A stretch of DNA of 64,000 bases from contig JANEZZ010002704.1 of assembly GCA_026122225.1 (NCBI GenBank), positions 682,001-746,000 on the forward strand, given 5' to 3'. The translations under genes were made by a program, and so were the position numbers. Position 1 is the stretch's first letter. The number at the start of each line of letters is the position of its first letter. Positions 1-35,737 of this stretch are shown here, one piece after another. Origin of the DNA: Heloderma charlesbogerti. Lineage: Eukaryota > Chordata > Lepidosauria > Squamata > Helodermatidae. The notes under the pieces were generated by a model. That model was not told the origin of the DNA. It saw only the letters and a list, made by a program, of their open reading frames with translations, and made no database searches.

Positions 1-79
1 GGAGAAGATCCTCTGTTGTGAAGTCACAACAAAAAGAAGCTGCATTATGTGCAATTGGCACACATTTTTCATCTCTTAG

Positions 80-24719
<24,640 letters not shown>

Positions 24720-24860
24720 CTGTTGGTTCATCGTAAGAATATGGACAGTTTTAAACTAAACAATACTCATTTTAGTTGTCGGTAATCCCAAGGACTTGTA
24801 TTTTTTAAAAATTTTAAATAGAAACTCCTTTGTGAATAAACATAACCATGTCATTATCTG
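24720..24860 (+). other. MELK: MELK 3' untranslated region
   Basis: This AT-rich stretch follows the stop codon and contains one AATAAA hexamer. Its downstream limit is inferred: cleavage is normally 10-30 bases past the hexamer, and a T-rich block at about 24869-24878 is a plausible downstream element. A short 3' UTR of about 140 bases is implied. Longer forms cannot be excluded. Confidence 0.7.
24835..24840 (+). promoter_or_regulatory. Polyadenylation signal AATAAA
   Basis: A canonical hexamer in tgtgaataaaca lies 115 bases after the MELK stop and is followed by a T-rich stretch. Confidence 0.8.
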
Positions 24861-24893
24861 TCCTTGTCTTCTTTTTTTAAGTCATGTGCAGAA

Positions 24894-25040
24894 TAATCTT
24901 GTCTGATCTCGGAAGCTAAGCAGGGTCAGCCCTGGTTAGTACTTGGATGGGAGACCGCTTGGGAATCAGACTTCCTGCATTGAGCAGGGGGTTGGACTCG
25001 ATGGTCTTGTAGGCCCCTTACAACCCTATGATTCTGTGAT
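24894..25040 (+). repeat. 5S rRNA-derived SINE with CR1-like tail
   Basis: Bases 24896-24966 match the 3' two-thirds of 5S rRNA closely (gtctgatctcggaagctaag, ggatgggagaccg), including the box A, intermediate element and box C region. The tail has 'gcagggggttggactcgatg', 'gccccttacaaccctatga' and 'ttctgtgat', the style of CR1 LINE 3' ends. This suggests CR1-driven mobilisation. The 5' third of 5S is missing. It starts about 55 bases after the MELK poly(A) signal. Confidence 0.88.
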
Positions 25041-25840
25041 CTTGTATCTCAGCATGGATGTGAATATGTACTTCAGTGCAGCTTTTTGTTACAGGATCTT
25101 TATTTGGATTTGGAAAGAGATATGTTCTCCAATTATAAAGTATTTTTTCAATTAACAGAAACCAGAAGATTTAATTTTTAATTCAAGGAACATTTACTGA
25201 AGTTCTTAAACTAAGCCACAGCTATGGTCCAAAGTTAAATATGACTCCTTTTTCCATTCAATGTACTTTTAATAAACATATAACATTGGTCATTATTAGA
25301 TCTTGTTGCTACACCATAAACACCCTACAACAGAGTTGGCCCTTGGTTGCATTTTGGGAATGCCTGTCCCACAGGCTTCAAACAACACACTTGGGTTCAC
25401 AAGGGAGCCCTAAACGGAGGAGGTTCTATGAGTCAGAAGCCTCAGAGTGGCCAGCAGTTGCCAGTGCTAACAGCTGCTACAGCCACTGCCAGAGAGCTTT
25501 CTTCACGTCCTCTCAGTGCTGATACCCACTGGTGGCCTGCTCACTTTGCCACTGTAAGCAGCAGTTGGAGTATAAAGTAAAACAGCTGTATTTCATTGAG
25601 ACAGCCTCCTTCCTCTTTGCTATTGCTAGAAGCCAGAGGGGTGAGTAGTACCTACCTTTGCACATCACATTTACCACTGAACAATAGCTTTATACACTAT
25701 TTTGTAATGCAAACCAATACGGCAGCAGCAACTGCCACTCTTTTTGAGACGGCTCCTAGATGTTCTTGTTCAAATGATACTAACAAATTATTTTTATTGT
25801 GAAATTTCAACAAATTTATTTTTTTAACAGATGAGAGGAG
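25041..25840. other. Intergenic, no feature recognised
   Basis: AT-rich DNA downstream of MELK. No repeat family or coding similarity is supported. Confidence 0.5.
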
Positions 25841-25844
25841 GAAA

Positions 25845-25932
25845 TACACACACACGTATATGTGTATAATATGTGTGTGTGTATACATATATATATGTAT
25901 ATACATACATACGTGTGTGTGTATATATATAA
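25845..25932. repeat. (TG/TA)n microsatellite
   Basis: A mixed CA, TG and TATATG run with several alternating purine-pyrimidine blocks. Confidence 0.9.
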
Positions 25933-26689
25933 TCACACAGAGATTTGTATATCTTGTTAAAAAGATGAGTCATACTGTTTAGCACTTAAGACTCCCATGC
26001 AGCTGAGCTAGTTCAGGATTTTTCATGCCTTAAAAGTAAGGCATTATACCCAGGATTCCTCTGACAGCATTGCATGGAATGTACGGTGACTTCCCTCCCT
26101 ACGCAGGAAGCCATTCTTTGAAGGTGAGCAGACTTTAAAAACAGTTCTGCAGTTCAAAGTAAAACCCGTTAGGCATGCTCAAGCCTTTGGTGTGCCGAAG
26201 AAGTTATTTGGATCTTTGCTTGCCATTCCTTAAACAATGCCTATTGGTTACTGTAATCTCCCCTCCACTCCAACAGTTTTTTCAAAGGTGAAATACAATG
26301 ATCTGCAGTTGGACACCTTTATTGAAATACAGTGTTGTGTAGACCTTCCACACTTCTGCAGACTGCGGAGATGCGTTGTGTATGAAAGAGATGCATTAAT
26401 AATTCCGTTAACTTCATGTATCTGAGTTTGCATGTGTACCCCCATCACCACTTGGCATTGATGGCCTAGGCTGCTCGGCCCTCCACATTTCATCAGAAAA
26501 TGAATGAACACAGACAGTGTCTGAAGAACAGCAACTTAAGGCATGACAGCTCATGGCCGGTTGGTGGAGAATATGTCCTGCCTGCATAAAACCCCACTCC
26601 CAATTGCTGCCATTATCTGCATAAAGGATTGTGCAGAGTAGGGCTGGGTAGACCCTTACACAAGGTCTTGGCCAGTCAATGCTTGGCTA

Positions 26690-26785
26690 AGCCTGCAATC
26701 CTGTACCCACTTAACTGGGAGTAAGTCCCACGGAATGCAGAGGAACTTACTCCTGAGTAGACACATATAGGATTGCACTGTAAAT
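26690..26785. repeat. Short palindromic MITE ('gcaatcct...aggattgc')
   Basis: The inverted ends are 'gcctgcaatcctgtac' and 'tataggattgcactgt'. Inside, 'gggagtaagtcccac' and 'cttactcctgagtagac' are also inverted. Relatives lie at 38535 and 44990. Confidence 0.75.
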
Positions 26786-27284
26786 GGAGCAGATTAAGCT
26801 GATCTACACCCTCCAGTTCGGCAAGTCAAATAAAACAAGCTTATTTTCCCATGGGTTTCACTAGCACAGTATGTGGTGAAGGCCATTAGCTTTAAGAAAG
26901 GGATTAGACATGATGGGGGAAGGTTGGTCTCTTGATAGCTCTTGGCCATGGTAGCTAAAGGGAACCTTCATGTTCAGATGCAGCCTACCCCAGATTATAG
27001 GATATTGGGAGCAGCAACATGAGAAGGCTGCTGCCTTCATATTCAACTTGCTAGTTCCTCACAGGCATCTACGGGGCTCTCTTTAGAACCTAGAGTGCAC
27101 TTTTTGATCTGATGCAGCAGGACTCTTGTGGTCTTGGCAAATTCTGGCATGATGGGTAACCTTACATAATATTATTAACTTGCACTCTGATAGCTTTATT
27201 CATTTTTGTTGCTTTTCTCCTAACTTGACATTTTTTTAACACCACATAGTCTTCCAGTATGAAGAGTTGGTTTATCCCACTGTG

Positions 27285-27922
27285 ATGGACCTGATCATAA
27301 GAACCATGCTGGATCAGACCAACAGTCCATCTAGTCCAGCATTCTGTTCACACAGTGGCCAATGACCTGCCCATGGGCAACCCACAAGCAGGACATGAGT
27401 GCAACAACACCCTCCCACTCATGTTCCCCAGCAACTGGTGTACACTGCCTCAGGTACCGGAGGTAGCACATGGCCATCAAAACTAGTAGCCACTGATAGC
27501 CTTATCCTCCATGAATTTGTCCAATCTCCTTTCAAAGCCATCCAATTTAGTGGCCATCGCTACATCTTGTGGAAATGAATTCCATAGTTTAACTGTGTGC
27601 TGTGTAAAGACGTTCTTTTATCTGTCTTGAATCTCCAACCAATCAGTTTCATGGGATGACCCTGGGTTCTAGTATTATATGAGAGAGGAAAACTGTCTCC
27701 CTATCCACTTTCTCCACACCATGCATAGTTTTATACACCTCTATCATGTCTCCAATTTCTTGCCTTTTTTCTAAACTAAAGCCCAAATGTAACCTTTCCT
27801 CATAGGGAAGTTGCTCCAGCCCCTTGATCATTTTAGTTGCCCTTTTCTGCACTGTTTCCAACTCCACAATATCCTTTTTTAGGTGCTGCAGTGACCAGAA
27901 CTGTACACAGTATTCTAAGTCG
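27285..27922 (-). pseudogene. CR1 LINE: pol C-terminus and 3' UTR
   Basis: The minus-strand translation has [36 protein letters not shown] and [19 protein letters not shown], the C-terminal part of CR1-clade pol. The stretch 27285-27600 is the 3' UTR also found as fragments at 1964, 7690, 33240 and 49820. It is the 3' piece of the dispersed CR1 completed at 29455-30165 and 31066-32045. The RT core between the pieces is missing. Confidence 0.9.
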
Positions 27923-28500
27923 GGCTGTGCACAGAACCCCCAATCCACTTCAGATGCCGCTTTGGATCATCCAAAGTAACCCCGAGCTGCCTTGGACTGA
28001 TTTGGACTCCTTCCGATCCAACTCAGATCCAAATCCGAAGCAAGATTCGGATATCTAAACCGCATGTTTAGGGTGTTTTCCCATTGACTTGCATGGGAAA
28101 ACACAAACAGTCATAACATTTTTAGTTTTTATGATACAGGCATGAAATTTGGGGACCTCTCCACACCCCTCGAGAGGAGGCCACCTGCAAAATGTCAGAT
28201 AGTTTAGCCCAACGGTTTTTGTGCTAAGCAGAGTTGAAATCCACAGAAATTCTCAAAGCAAAGAGCTGTAACTTCTCCCTGTTTCCACACACGCATGTGA
28301 CACCTTGGCCTCTACCAGCCCCTTCCAGGTCATTGCACCCTCGAAAGCCCAGGCACTTTTGCCCACTTGTGTGCTAGGCGCAGGTGAAATTTGAATTTTC
28401 CCAGGAAAACTCCCAAAGCAAAGAGCTGTAACTTCTCCCCACCTCTGCCAACACCCCAAAGATGCCTCATATTGCGCTGAATTGTTTTGCCACACAGTGG
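27923..28500. repeat. Unclassified repeat starting 'gggctgtgcacagaacccc'
   Basis: It interrupts CR1 exactly at 27922/27923. The left part has repeated 'gatccaa/ttcgga' words. The right part holds a duplicated unit around 'aaagcaaagagctgtaactt' at about 28256 and 28418. I do not recognise the class. Confidence 0.55.
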
Positions 28501-28734
28501 ACTGTTATTGGAACAAGAAGGTAGTTAATATAAATACTATGTGTCTCGTGCTTTTTCAACACTGCCTTGAAATTTGGATGTATACTGTTAGTGGAACTAC
28601 AACCTAGCACACACACGGACACAGACACAAACACACAAGAGCTAAAGAAAAGCAGACCTACCTAAGCAAATGATGGGTGTCTTTAATTTATTATTTTATA
28701 TTTCATGTTCTTTTATAGAAGGCAGGATAACTTC

Positions 28735-29118
28735 AAGAAATACAGGGCGATTTGCGCTATGCCATTTGCGCCCCTGTTTTTTACCGTAAATATTTACGTA
28801 GCCTATCATGGCAAAAAAACAGGAACGCAAATGGCGGCGGCTACAGTGGCCGCCATTTGCGTTCCCTTTTTTTGCCGTGATAGGCTACGTAAGTATTTAC
28901 ATAGTCTCTCACGGCCTAAATGGGGAAGCGAATGGCGGCTGCAGATGCGGCCGCCATTCGCAAAGCAGCGCGAATGGCACCAGGTAAGTGCTCCGTTTCG
29001 CACGCCTTTCGCGGGGTGGTGGGGCGGGGGGCTTTGTTCCACCACGGATTTCAGGGGGCCGAATGCACTGGTATTCGGCCTCACTGAGATCCATGGCGGA
29101 ATTCTCTGACATCCCTAA
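28735..29118 (-). mobile_element. TAGGGATG-family element A (palindrome-rich)
   Basis: Read on the minus strand it starts tagggatgtcagagaatt (right edge 29116). Internally, arms of about 43 bp at roughly 28796-28838 and 28850-28892 pair; they contain 'acgtagcctatca' and 'aacgcaaatggcgg' with their inverses. A second hairpin lies at 28929-28960. CpG content is high. On the plus strand it contains a perfect splice-donor-like 'ccaggtaagt'. No coding capacity is visible. The left boundary is approximate. Confidence 0.7.
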
Positions 29119-29125
29119 AAAAGTA

Positions 29126-29455
29126 TGAGAAGGAGAGATAGAATCTAATCAAATACAAATAACAAACGAGTTGGAGGTACAAAGATATAGGAAAAAGCAG
29201 CTGGAAGAGGTGCTGCGGAAGACATTGTCCCAATGAGGATGGATGATCAAGGAGCGAGAGAAGGAACGCTCCCAGTACAACCAAGCTGTTTCCTTTTAAT
29301 TTAAATTCTGAGGAAAGCCTAATGGTGATCAAACTTGAATAAATTGAAGGAACAACTCCTAGGAATGCATGCGCGCACACACGCACAAATGATCATCTAC
29401 CCACACCAGCCCTCTCTCCCAAAGACACTGCTAGCGCAATGACTGAATACAGCCT
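29126..29455. other. Spacer between element A and CR1, unrecognised
   Basis: AT-rich in part, with a short alternating 'gcatgcgcgcacacacgcac' run near 29368. Not obviously CR1. Confidence 0.4.
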
Positions 29456-30165
29456 TTCACCGAAGTATATACCCCTTTTGGAAGTCCAAGTAAACAGTAT
29501 CCACTGGATCCAATAACATGGTTATTGACATTCTCAAAGAACTCTAAAAGGTTAATGAGATAGGACCTTTGTGGAAGCCATGCAGGTTCTTTTTCAGGAA
29601 GTCTTATCCTTCTATATGCTTACTAATTTTATCTTTAATAATGCTTTCAACCAATTTAGCCAGAACAGACATTAAGCTAACTGGCCTGTAATTTCCCAGA
29701 TCCCCCCTGCATCCCTTTTAAAAATTGGTGTTACACTGGCCATTCTCCAGTCCTCTGGTACAGAGGCTGATCTTAGGGACATGTTGCATATTTTTGTTAG
29801 AACATCAGCAACTTCACATTTGAGTTCTTTAAGAACTCATCTGGGTCTGGTGATTTATTAACTTTCAATTTGTCAATAAAGTTGAGAACTTCATCTTTTG
29901 TCACCACTATTTGTCTCAGTTTCTCAGACTCCCTTCCTGAAAACATCAGTTCAGGCACAGGTACCTGTCCTATATCTTCTGCAGTAAAGACAGATTACAG
30001 GAATTCATTCAGCTTCTCTGCAATCTCCTTATCCTCCTTTAGTACTCTTTTAACTCCGTTGATATCCAGTGGTCCAACTGCCTCCCTAGCTGGTTTCCTG
30101 CTTCTGATATATTTAAAGAATTCTTTATTATTGGCCTTGATATTGTTAGCAATATGCTCCTCAAA
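29455..30165 (-). pseudogene. CR1 LINE: pol N-terminal RT region, decayed
   Basis: The minus-strand translation gives NNKEFFKYIRSRKPAREAVG, IAEKLNEFL, VFTAEDIGQVP, TKDEVLNFIDKLKVNKSPDP and, after frame breaks, a degenerate 'DPVDTVYLDFQK' RT block. In-frame stops and frameshifts show it is dead. It continues at 31066 beyond the BovB insertion. Confidence 0.88.
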
Positions 30166-31053
30166 GGCTGCATATTGTCGCCCTGCTTATTTAACTTATA
30201 TGCAGAGTACATCATGAGAAACGCAGGGTTGGATGAATCACAGGTCGGAATTAAAATTGCCGGGAGAATTATCAACAACCTCAGATACGCGATGATACCA
30301 CCCTAATGGCAGAAAGCAAAGAGGATCTAAAGAGCCTCTTGTTAAGGGTGGAAGGAGAGTGCAAAAGCTGGTTTGAAACTCAACATTAAAAAAATGAAGA
30401 TCATGGCATCTGGCCCCATCACTTCCTGGCATATAGAAGGGGAAGAAATGGAAGCAGTGACAGATTTTACTTTCTTGGGCTCCAAGATCACCGCAGACGG
30501 TGCCTGTAGCCATGAAATTAAAAGGCGCTTGCTCCTGGGGAGGAAAGCTATGGCAAACCTAGACAGCATAGTAAGAAGCAGAGACATCACCTTGCCGACA
30601 AAGGTCCGTCTAATCAAAGCTATGGTTTTCCCATTAGTAATGTATGGCTGTGAGAGCTGGACCTATAAGGAAGGCTGAGCGCCGAAGAATCGATGCTTTC
30701 GAACTGTGGTGCTGGAGAAGACTCTTACGAGTCCCCTGGACTGCAAGGAGGTCAAATCAGTCCATCCTAAAGGAAATCAACCCTGAGTGCTCATTGGAAG
30801 GACAGATAATGAAGCTGAAGCTCCAATATTTTGGCCACCTAATGCGAAGAGAAAACTCCCTGGAAAAGACCCTGATGCTGGGAAAGACTGAAGGCAAAAG
30901 GAGAAGGGGACGGCAGAGGATGAGAAGGCTAGATAGCATCACTGATGCAATGAATATGGACTTGAGCATGCTGCAGGAGAGAGTGCAGGACAGGAAGGCC
31001 TGGCGTGCTATGGTCCATGGGGTCACGAAGAGTCGGACACGACTGAACAACAA
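30166..31053 (+). mobile_element. BovB (RTE) LINE, 5'-truncated, 888 bp
   Basis: It encodes LFNLYAEYIMRNAGLDESQV, GIKIAGRIINNLRY, KLNIKKMKIMASGPITSW, DFTFLGSKITADG, LLLGRKAMANLDSIVRSRDI, IDAFELWCWRRLLRVPWTAR and GRQRMRRLDSITDAMNMDLS, the RT C-terminal half of BovB. The 3' end is 'gagtcggacacgactgaac' plus 'aacaa'. Exact 12-bp duplications atgctcctcaaa flank it at 30154-30165 and 31054-31065. A one-base loss destroys the YADD frame at about 30286, and another frame slip lies near 30675. It is nested in CR1. Confidence 0.95.
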
Positions 31054-31065
31054 ATGCTCCTCAAA

Positions 31066-32045
31066 CTGCTTTCCTCAATCTCTTATTGTCTGCTTGCATC
31101 TCCTTTGTGCAAGTTCGTGCTCCCTTTTGTTTTCCTAATTTCAGCAAGACTTCCATTTTCTGAAGGAAGCCTTCTTTTCTCTAATAGCTTCCTTGACACT
31201 GCTCGTTAACCATGCAGGGGACCTCTTGGACTTGGTACTACCTTTCCTAACCTGTGGTATACATTTAAGCTGAGCTTCTGTTATATTGGTTTTGAGTAAC
31301 CTCCAAGCATTTTGAAGGGATTTAACCCTCTGGACTCCCCCTTTCAACTTCCTTTTCACCAGTTCCCTCATTTTACAGATGTTTTCTCTTTTGAAGTTAA
31401 GTGTGACTATGTTGTATTTCCTGGGGAATTTTCCTCTTATATATTAAAACTACGTATTAAAATTCATAGCACTGTGGTAACTTTTTCAGATTTATTCAAT
31501 AACATTTACATCTCGTACTAGGTCCTGGGCAACACCACTTAGGATTAAATCCAGGGTTGCCTCCCCTCTGATCGGTTCCATGATCAACTGTTCTAGGGCA
31601 CAGTCACTTAGGGCATTGAGAAATTTAACCTCTTTGTTGTGACTGGAACGTGCATTTGTCCAGTCAACGTGGGGTAATTGAAGTCACCCATTACAACGCT
31701 TCCTTGTTTGGTTGCCTCCATGATTTCTTTTTCCATCTCAAGATCACCCCAAGCTTTCTGGTTTAGGGGATGATGGCATGGTCCTAGTACTAAATTAGTT
31801 TTGGAGCCCAGTATCATCACCCACAGCGCTTCTGTGGAAGAGTCTGCCCCTTTTAGGTTTTCTAGTCTGCTCACATTATGCCCTCTTTGATGTAAAGAGC
31901 AACACCTCCTCCAGTACGCCCTTCCCTGTCCTTCCTATAGAGTTTATATCCAGAGATGTCCATATCCCACTAGTTCTCTCCATTCTATCAGGTGCCCATA
32001 ATATCTATATCTAGGTTGATCATCACAGCAACTGTTCAGTCCCAC
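31066..32045 (-). pseudogene. CR1 LINE: endonuclease to linker region, decayed
   Basis: The minus strand encodes pieces such as GYKLYRKDREGRTGGGVALY, VLGPCHHPLNQ and VVMGDFNYPTL (endonuclease blocks), then RRSPAWLTSSVKEAIREKKA-like linker sequence ending near 31141. This is the 5' part of the CR1 completed by 29455-30165 and 27285-27922. Stops and shifts abolish function. Confidence 0.85.
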
Positions 32046-32269
32046 TGTAACAAATACAGGCAACCTTTATGAACCCCTGATGGTGTTAGAAAGGAGTACA
32101 TTATGTGATTCTACCTCCCCCTTTTCCTCTCTTAAACTAAAAACAAGCAGGGGATAATTGATTCAAGTTATCTTGCATGCTCTGATGTGTGAAATAGGCT
32201 CCTCTTTTTCAGTTATGGTGCTGATTTTGTATGCCTAATATTCCTGGTGGAAAACAAATTACTGCACCG

Positions 32270-32580
32270 AAGAGGTAATCGGGAAGGTAATCAAGATGCA
32301 CCCTTTCTCTATCTGTTCCCATATGAACCTGCTCATCTATACTCTTAGATCTTCTGGGCAGCCCTGCCCTTTGGAACCAGACTGGCTACTACACTGAGTT
32401 TTTCCAGTTGCGATGTTACAGCTGTGGAATTCCTTCCTTCAAGAGGCTCATTTGACTTGATATTCTATGTATCTTTTCTGAAAGTTGGTAAAGGCTTCCT
32501 CTCTCAAATACTTGGAGTGGTGCAATGTCTTAAAACCACACTGTTTTTTAATAGCTCTTTAATTGTTTACTAATTTGAGT
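32270..32580 (+). pseudogene. Decayed LINE (L2-like) pol C-terminal tail
   Basis: 'ttcccatatgaacctgctca', 'tgtggaattccttcc' and 'aaaaccacactgttttttaa' parallel the RWLFPY/LWNSLP/LKTHLF C-terminal motifs of L2-type LINEs, with stops. It is short and old. Confidence 0.5.
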
Positions 32581-33239
32581 GGAGTTATAGAGCTGCCACC
32601 TGACTTGGGACTATGTTTTAGAGAAAGTTGGGTAAGTTATAATAGAAGCACAATGACCAGCCATGTCATATTCCTTCATCACAATAAGCGGGAAAAGCTC
32701 AAGTACAATCCTGTGCAACTACATATTCTATTTCAAGTAATAATGTTAAACTTACTACACTGTGTTGTCAAAGCTAGTAAAATGAGTACATGTGAAGATA
32801 ATCTATTAATTGAATTTAGTTTTGCTAAATTTAGTTTTGTCTTTTTCAGCAGGGTGCCTAAACTTGTTGAAGTTACAACAGGAAAAAGTCTAGGTTCCAA
32901 GAGCTATTTCAGGTAGGTCAGGGGCTTGGTCAGTCCAACTGGGATTTTTTACTTCAACTTTTTCTTTACAGAGCAGACTACCTTATCCATATCACAAGCT
33001 GATTTTGAAAGACTCCTCACACTCTACTAGTTTCCCATGAGGGGAAGGGAGGAGGTTGTCATTTAAGTCCATCACTGCCCCACCTTGCGCCCATTGAACG
33101 AGCTGCGCAGTTCTTTAGAGCCAAGTATTTTTCATACTTCTAAAAATCAGGATTTCAAACAATATGGATTTTCCGCTGCCAAAAGATTAGAAAAGCAAAT
33201 CTGTATCAAGGCAATCTGAATTCTGTGATATGTAAAAAC

Positions 33240-33485
33240 AAAAAATCAGCATCCTGTTTCACACAGTAGTCATCTAGATACTTCTGGGATGCCCATAAGC
33301 AGGACATGAGGGCAATATCCCTCTCCCAATGTTCTTCCCCAGCAACTGATAATACAAAGCCAGATTGCCTTTGAATCTATAGGTAGCTCATAGTGACTTG
33401 TAGCCACTGATAGCCTATTATCCTCCATGAATTTGTCTAATCCCCTTTTAAAGCCTTCTCAGTTAGTGGCCATCTTGGTTTTCTT
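33240..33485 (-). repeat. CR1-type LINE 3'-end fragment
   Basis: 'tcctgtttcacacagtagtc', 'cataagcaggacatgagggc', 'ttccccagcaactgat' and 'cctccatgaatttgtctaat' are colinear with 27290-27540. Confidence 0.75.
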
Positions 33486-33489
33486 CTAA

Positions 33490-35025
33490 GCCTTGCTTAC
33501 CAATAAATATAGGTTGCATTCAACAGGCATAGATGTACCTTTCTGAAATTCCCCCTCCGGCTGGTTCAGACGTGGGAAGGAGCAATGGAACTACGACAGC
33601 TCAACTATCTATCCCATAGGTAGCAGCCCAGATCAAGCAAGCTGACACCCATTACAAGGTAAAAGTCATGTCACTTGAAGCTGCTTGAGCTGGCCTGAAG
33701 ACTGTTGATTTCCAGGTGTTTCTGCCAAACAAAGCAAAACAATGGGTTTTGCGGGGGCGGGTGGATATTTACTATCATAAATGATTTTAAACAAAAAGCA
33801 AAACCCAGTAATGCTAAAGTTTGGAGTATAAATAAAACTACGGTGAAAAATGTAAGATTTTTTCCCCCCTGAATCAATGAGGAGCTGAGGCTGTTAGTCT
33901 AATTATCCACCCTTTGTTTTACTTAATTAAGTCAATATATTAACCTGAGGGAATTATTGAGCTGACATGTATAATTTATGAAAATAGTGTGCAGTATTTC
34001 AGGAAACGAACAAGCTGGGGTGCCATATGGAATGCTCATCATATGTCTGAAAGCCACCAGCCATTATTGCAGGGACAGAAAGAGATAACAAGGGTGCAGT
34101 TTGCTTCCTTCCCATTAACACATTTGGCAGAAGGTGCTCTTGCCCAGAGCTTTAGTTGGTGGGTTCTTGAAAAAGGCAACAGAACTGAAACCATCTACAC
34201 CAAAATGTTTGTAACAGCTTCTTCTGTGATAAAAACTCATTCATCTACTGGGAGAACATGACGTTTCCACTTCTCCCATGTGGAGGGCTGCTAATGGGTT
34301 CCTCAGTAAGAAGGTTAGTAATGGCAGACAAACTTCCCCAAAAGAGCTTACCCAATGACCACTAATCTGACCCTAACAGGGGCCCAGTACAGACAACCAA
34401 CTTACTCAGTGGTAAGCTTTTCTTCATGGCTTTCTTTGCTTGGCCATTTGTATTAAGAGTGTGGTGATATATACTGCTGTCACACATTATAATGTGTGGT
34501 AAAAACTGAGGGCCTTATCTCAACAGTAACTAAAATATCTCAGCCATGTGGTAACTCTATCTTTTTAGGCTGGACATCATAATCTTCACTGTGATAAATG
34601 TGAAATGCAGTAGGTTTCCTAGGCAAGCTGTGAGCCTCTCAAGGCAGTGGGCCCATTGTGGGGAAATTAAAGTATCCACTCTTGATCAGCAGGAATAACA
34701 AAATGGGGTTTGGATGAGGATCTGCTTTGATACCTAAAATGTTTGCAGAAAAGATAATGTGGTTTAGGGTTCAGAGTCTCAAATATGTAAGGCTCAATTC
34801 AGAATGGGTTCCTAGCCCAAATATAAACAGTGATGTGAACTCATGATACGCCAGTCTACCAGCTAGTGAGAATGGACTTGCCTAAGGGGGAATAACATCC
34901 AGTCCCTAGCTAACACACTACCCGCTTTGGTTTGTACGATTCCATACCTAGTGTGTTTTCTGAAGGTTATCCCAAACTAATCTTGAGTTTTACTAATATA
35001 AGGACTACCATGTTTTCTTTATAGC
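33490..35025. other. Intergenic, no feature recognised
   Basis: Mostly AT-rich, apparently single-copy DNA. No coding similarity or repeat family is supported. Confidence 0.45.
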
Positions 35026-35034
35026 TGTTCCCTG

Positions 35035-35737
35035 CATTTGTTGTTGTTCAGTCGTTCAGTCGTGTCCGACTCTTTGTGACCCCATGGACCATAGCACGCC
35101 AGGCCTTCCTGTCCTGCACTCTCTCCTGCAGCATGCTCAAGTCCATATTCATTGCATCAGTGATGCTATCTAGCCTTCTCATCCTCTGCCGTCCCCTTCT
35201 CCTTTTGCCTTCAGTCTTTCCCAGCATCAGGGTCTTTTCCAGGGAGTTTTCTCTTCGCATTAGGTGGCCAAAATATTGGAGCTTCAGCTTCATTATCTGT
35301 CCTTCCAATGAGCACTCAGGGTTGATTTCCTTTAGGATGGACTGATTTGACCTCCTTGCAGTCCAGGGGACTCGTAAGAGTCTTCTCCAGCACCACAGTT
35401 CGAAAGCATCGATTCTTCGGCGCTCAGCCTTCCTTATAAGTCCAGCTCTCACAGCCATACATTACTAATGGGAAAACCATAGCTTTGATTAGACGGACCT
35501 TTGTCGGCAAGGTGATGTCTCTGCTTCTTACTATGCTGTCTAGGTTTGCCATAGCTTTCCTCCCCAGGAGCAAGCGCCTTTTAATTTCATGGCTACAGGC
35601 ACCGTCTGCGGTGATCTTGGAGCCCAAGAAAGTAAAATCTGTCACTGCTTCCATTTCTTCCCCTTCTATATGCCAGGAAGTGATGGGGCCAGATGCCATG
35701 ATCTTAGTTTTTTTAATGTTGAGTTTCAAACCAGCTT
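35035..35737 (-). mobile_element. BovB (RTE) LINE, 5'-truncated, 703 bp
   Basis: It is the minus-strand counterpart of the copy at 30166. The translated 135-residue C-terminal segment differs at about one residue (AGL against AGP). The 3' end is the 'ttgttgttcagtcg' side at 35035-35050. Flanking 9-bp duplications tgttccctg lie at 35026-35034 and 35738-35746, different from those of the other copy, so the insertions are independent. It shares the frame slip near 'tataaggaaggctgagcg'. Confidence 0.94.

Noticed and set aside
24896..24966. Functional 5S rRNA gene
   Set aside because: Only the 3' two-thirds of 5S is present and it passes into a CR1-like tail without the normal 5S 3' end and T-run. 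It is a SINE.
25845..25932. CRISPR-like or regulatory array
   Set aside because: Simple TG/TA microsatellite without spacers.
28806..29112. Coding frames on both strands within element A
   Set aside because: The mirrored frames are produced by the palindromes and the high GC content, not by a protein gene.
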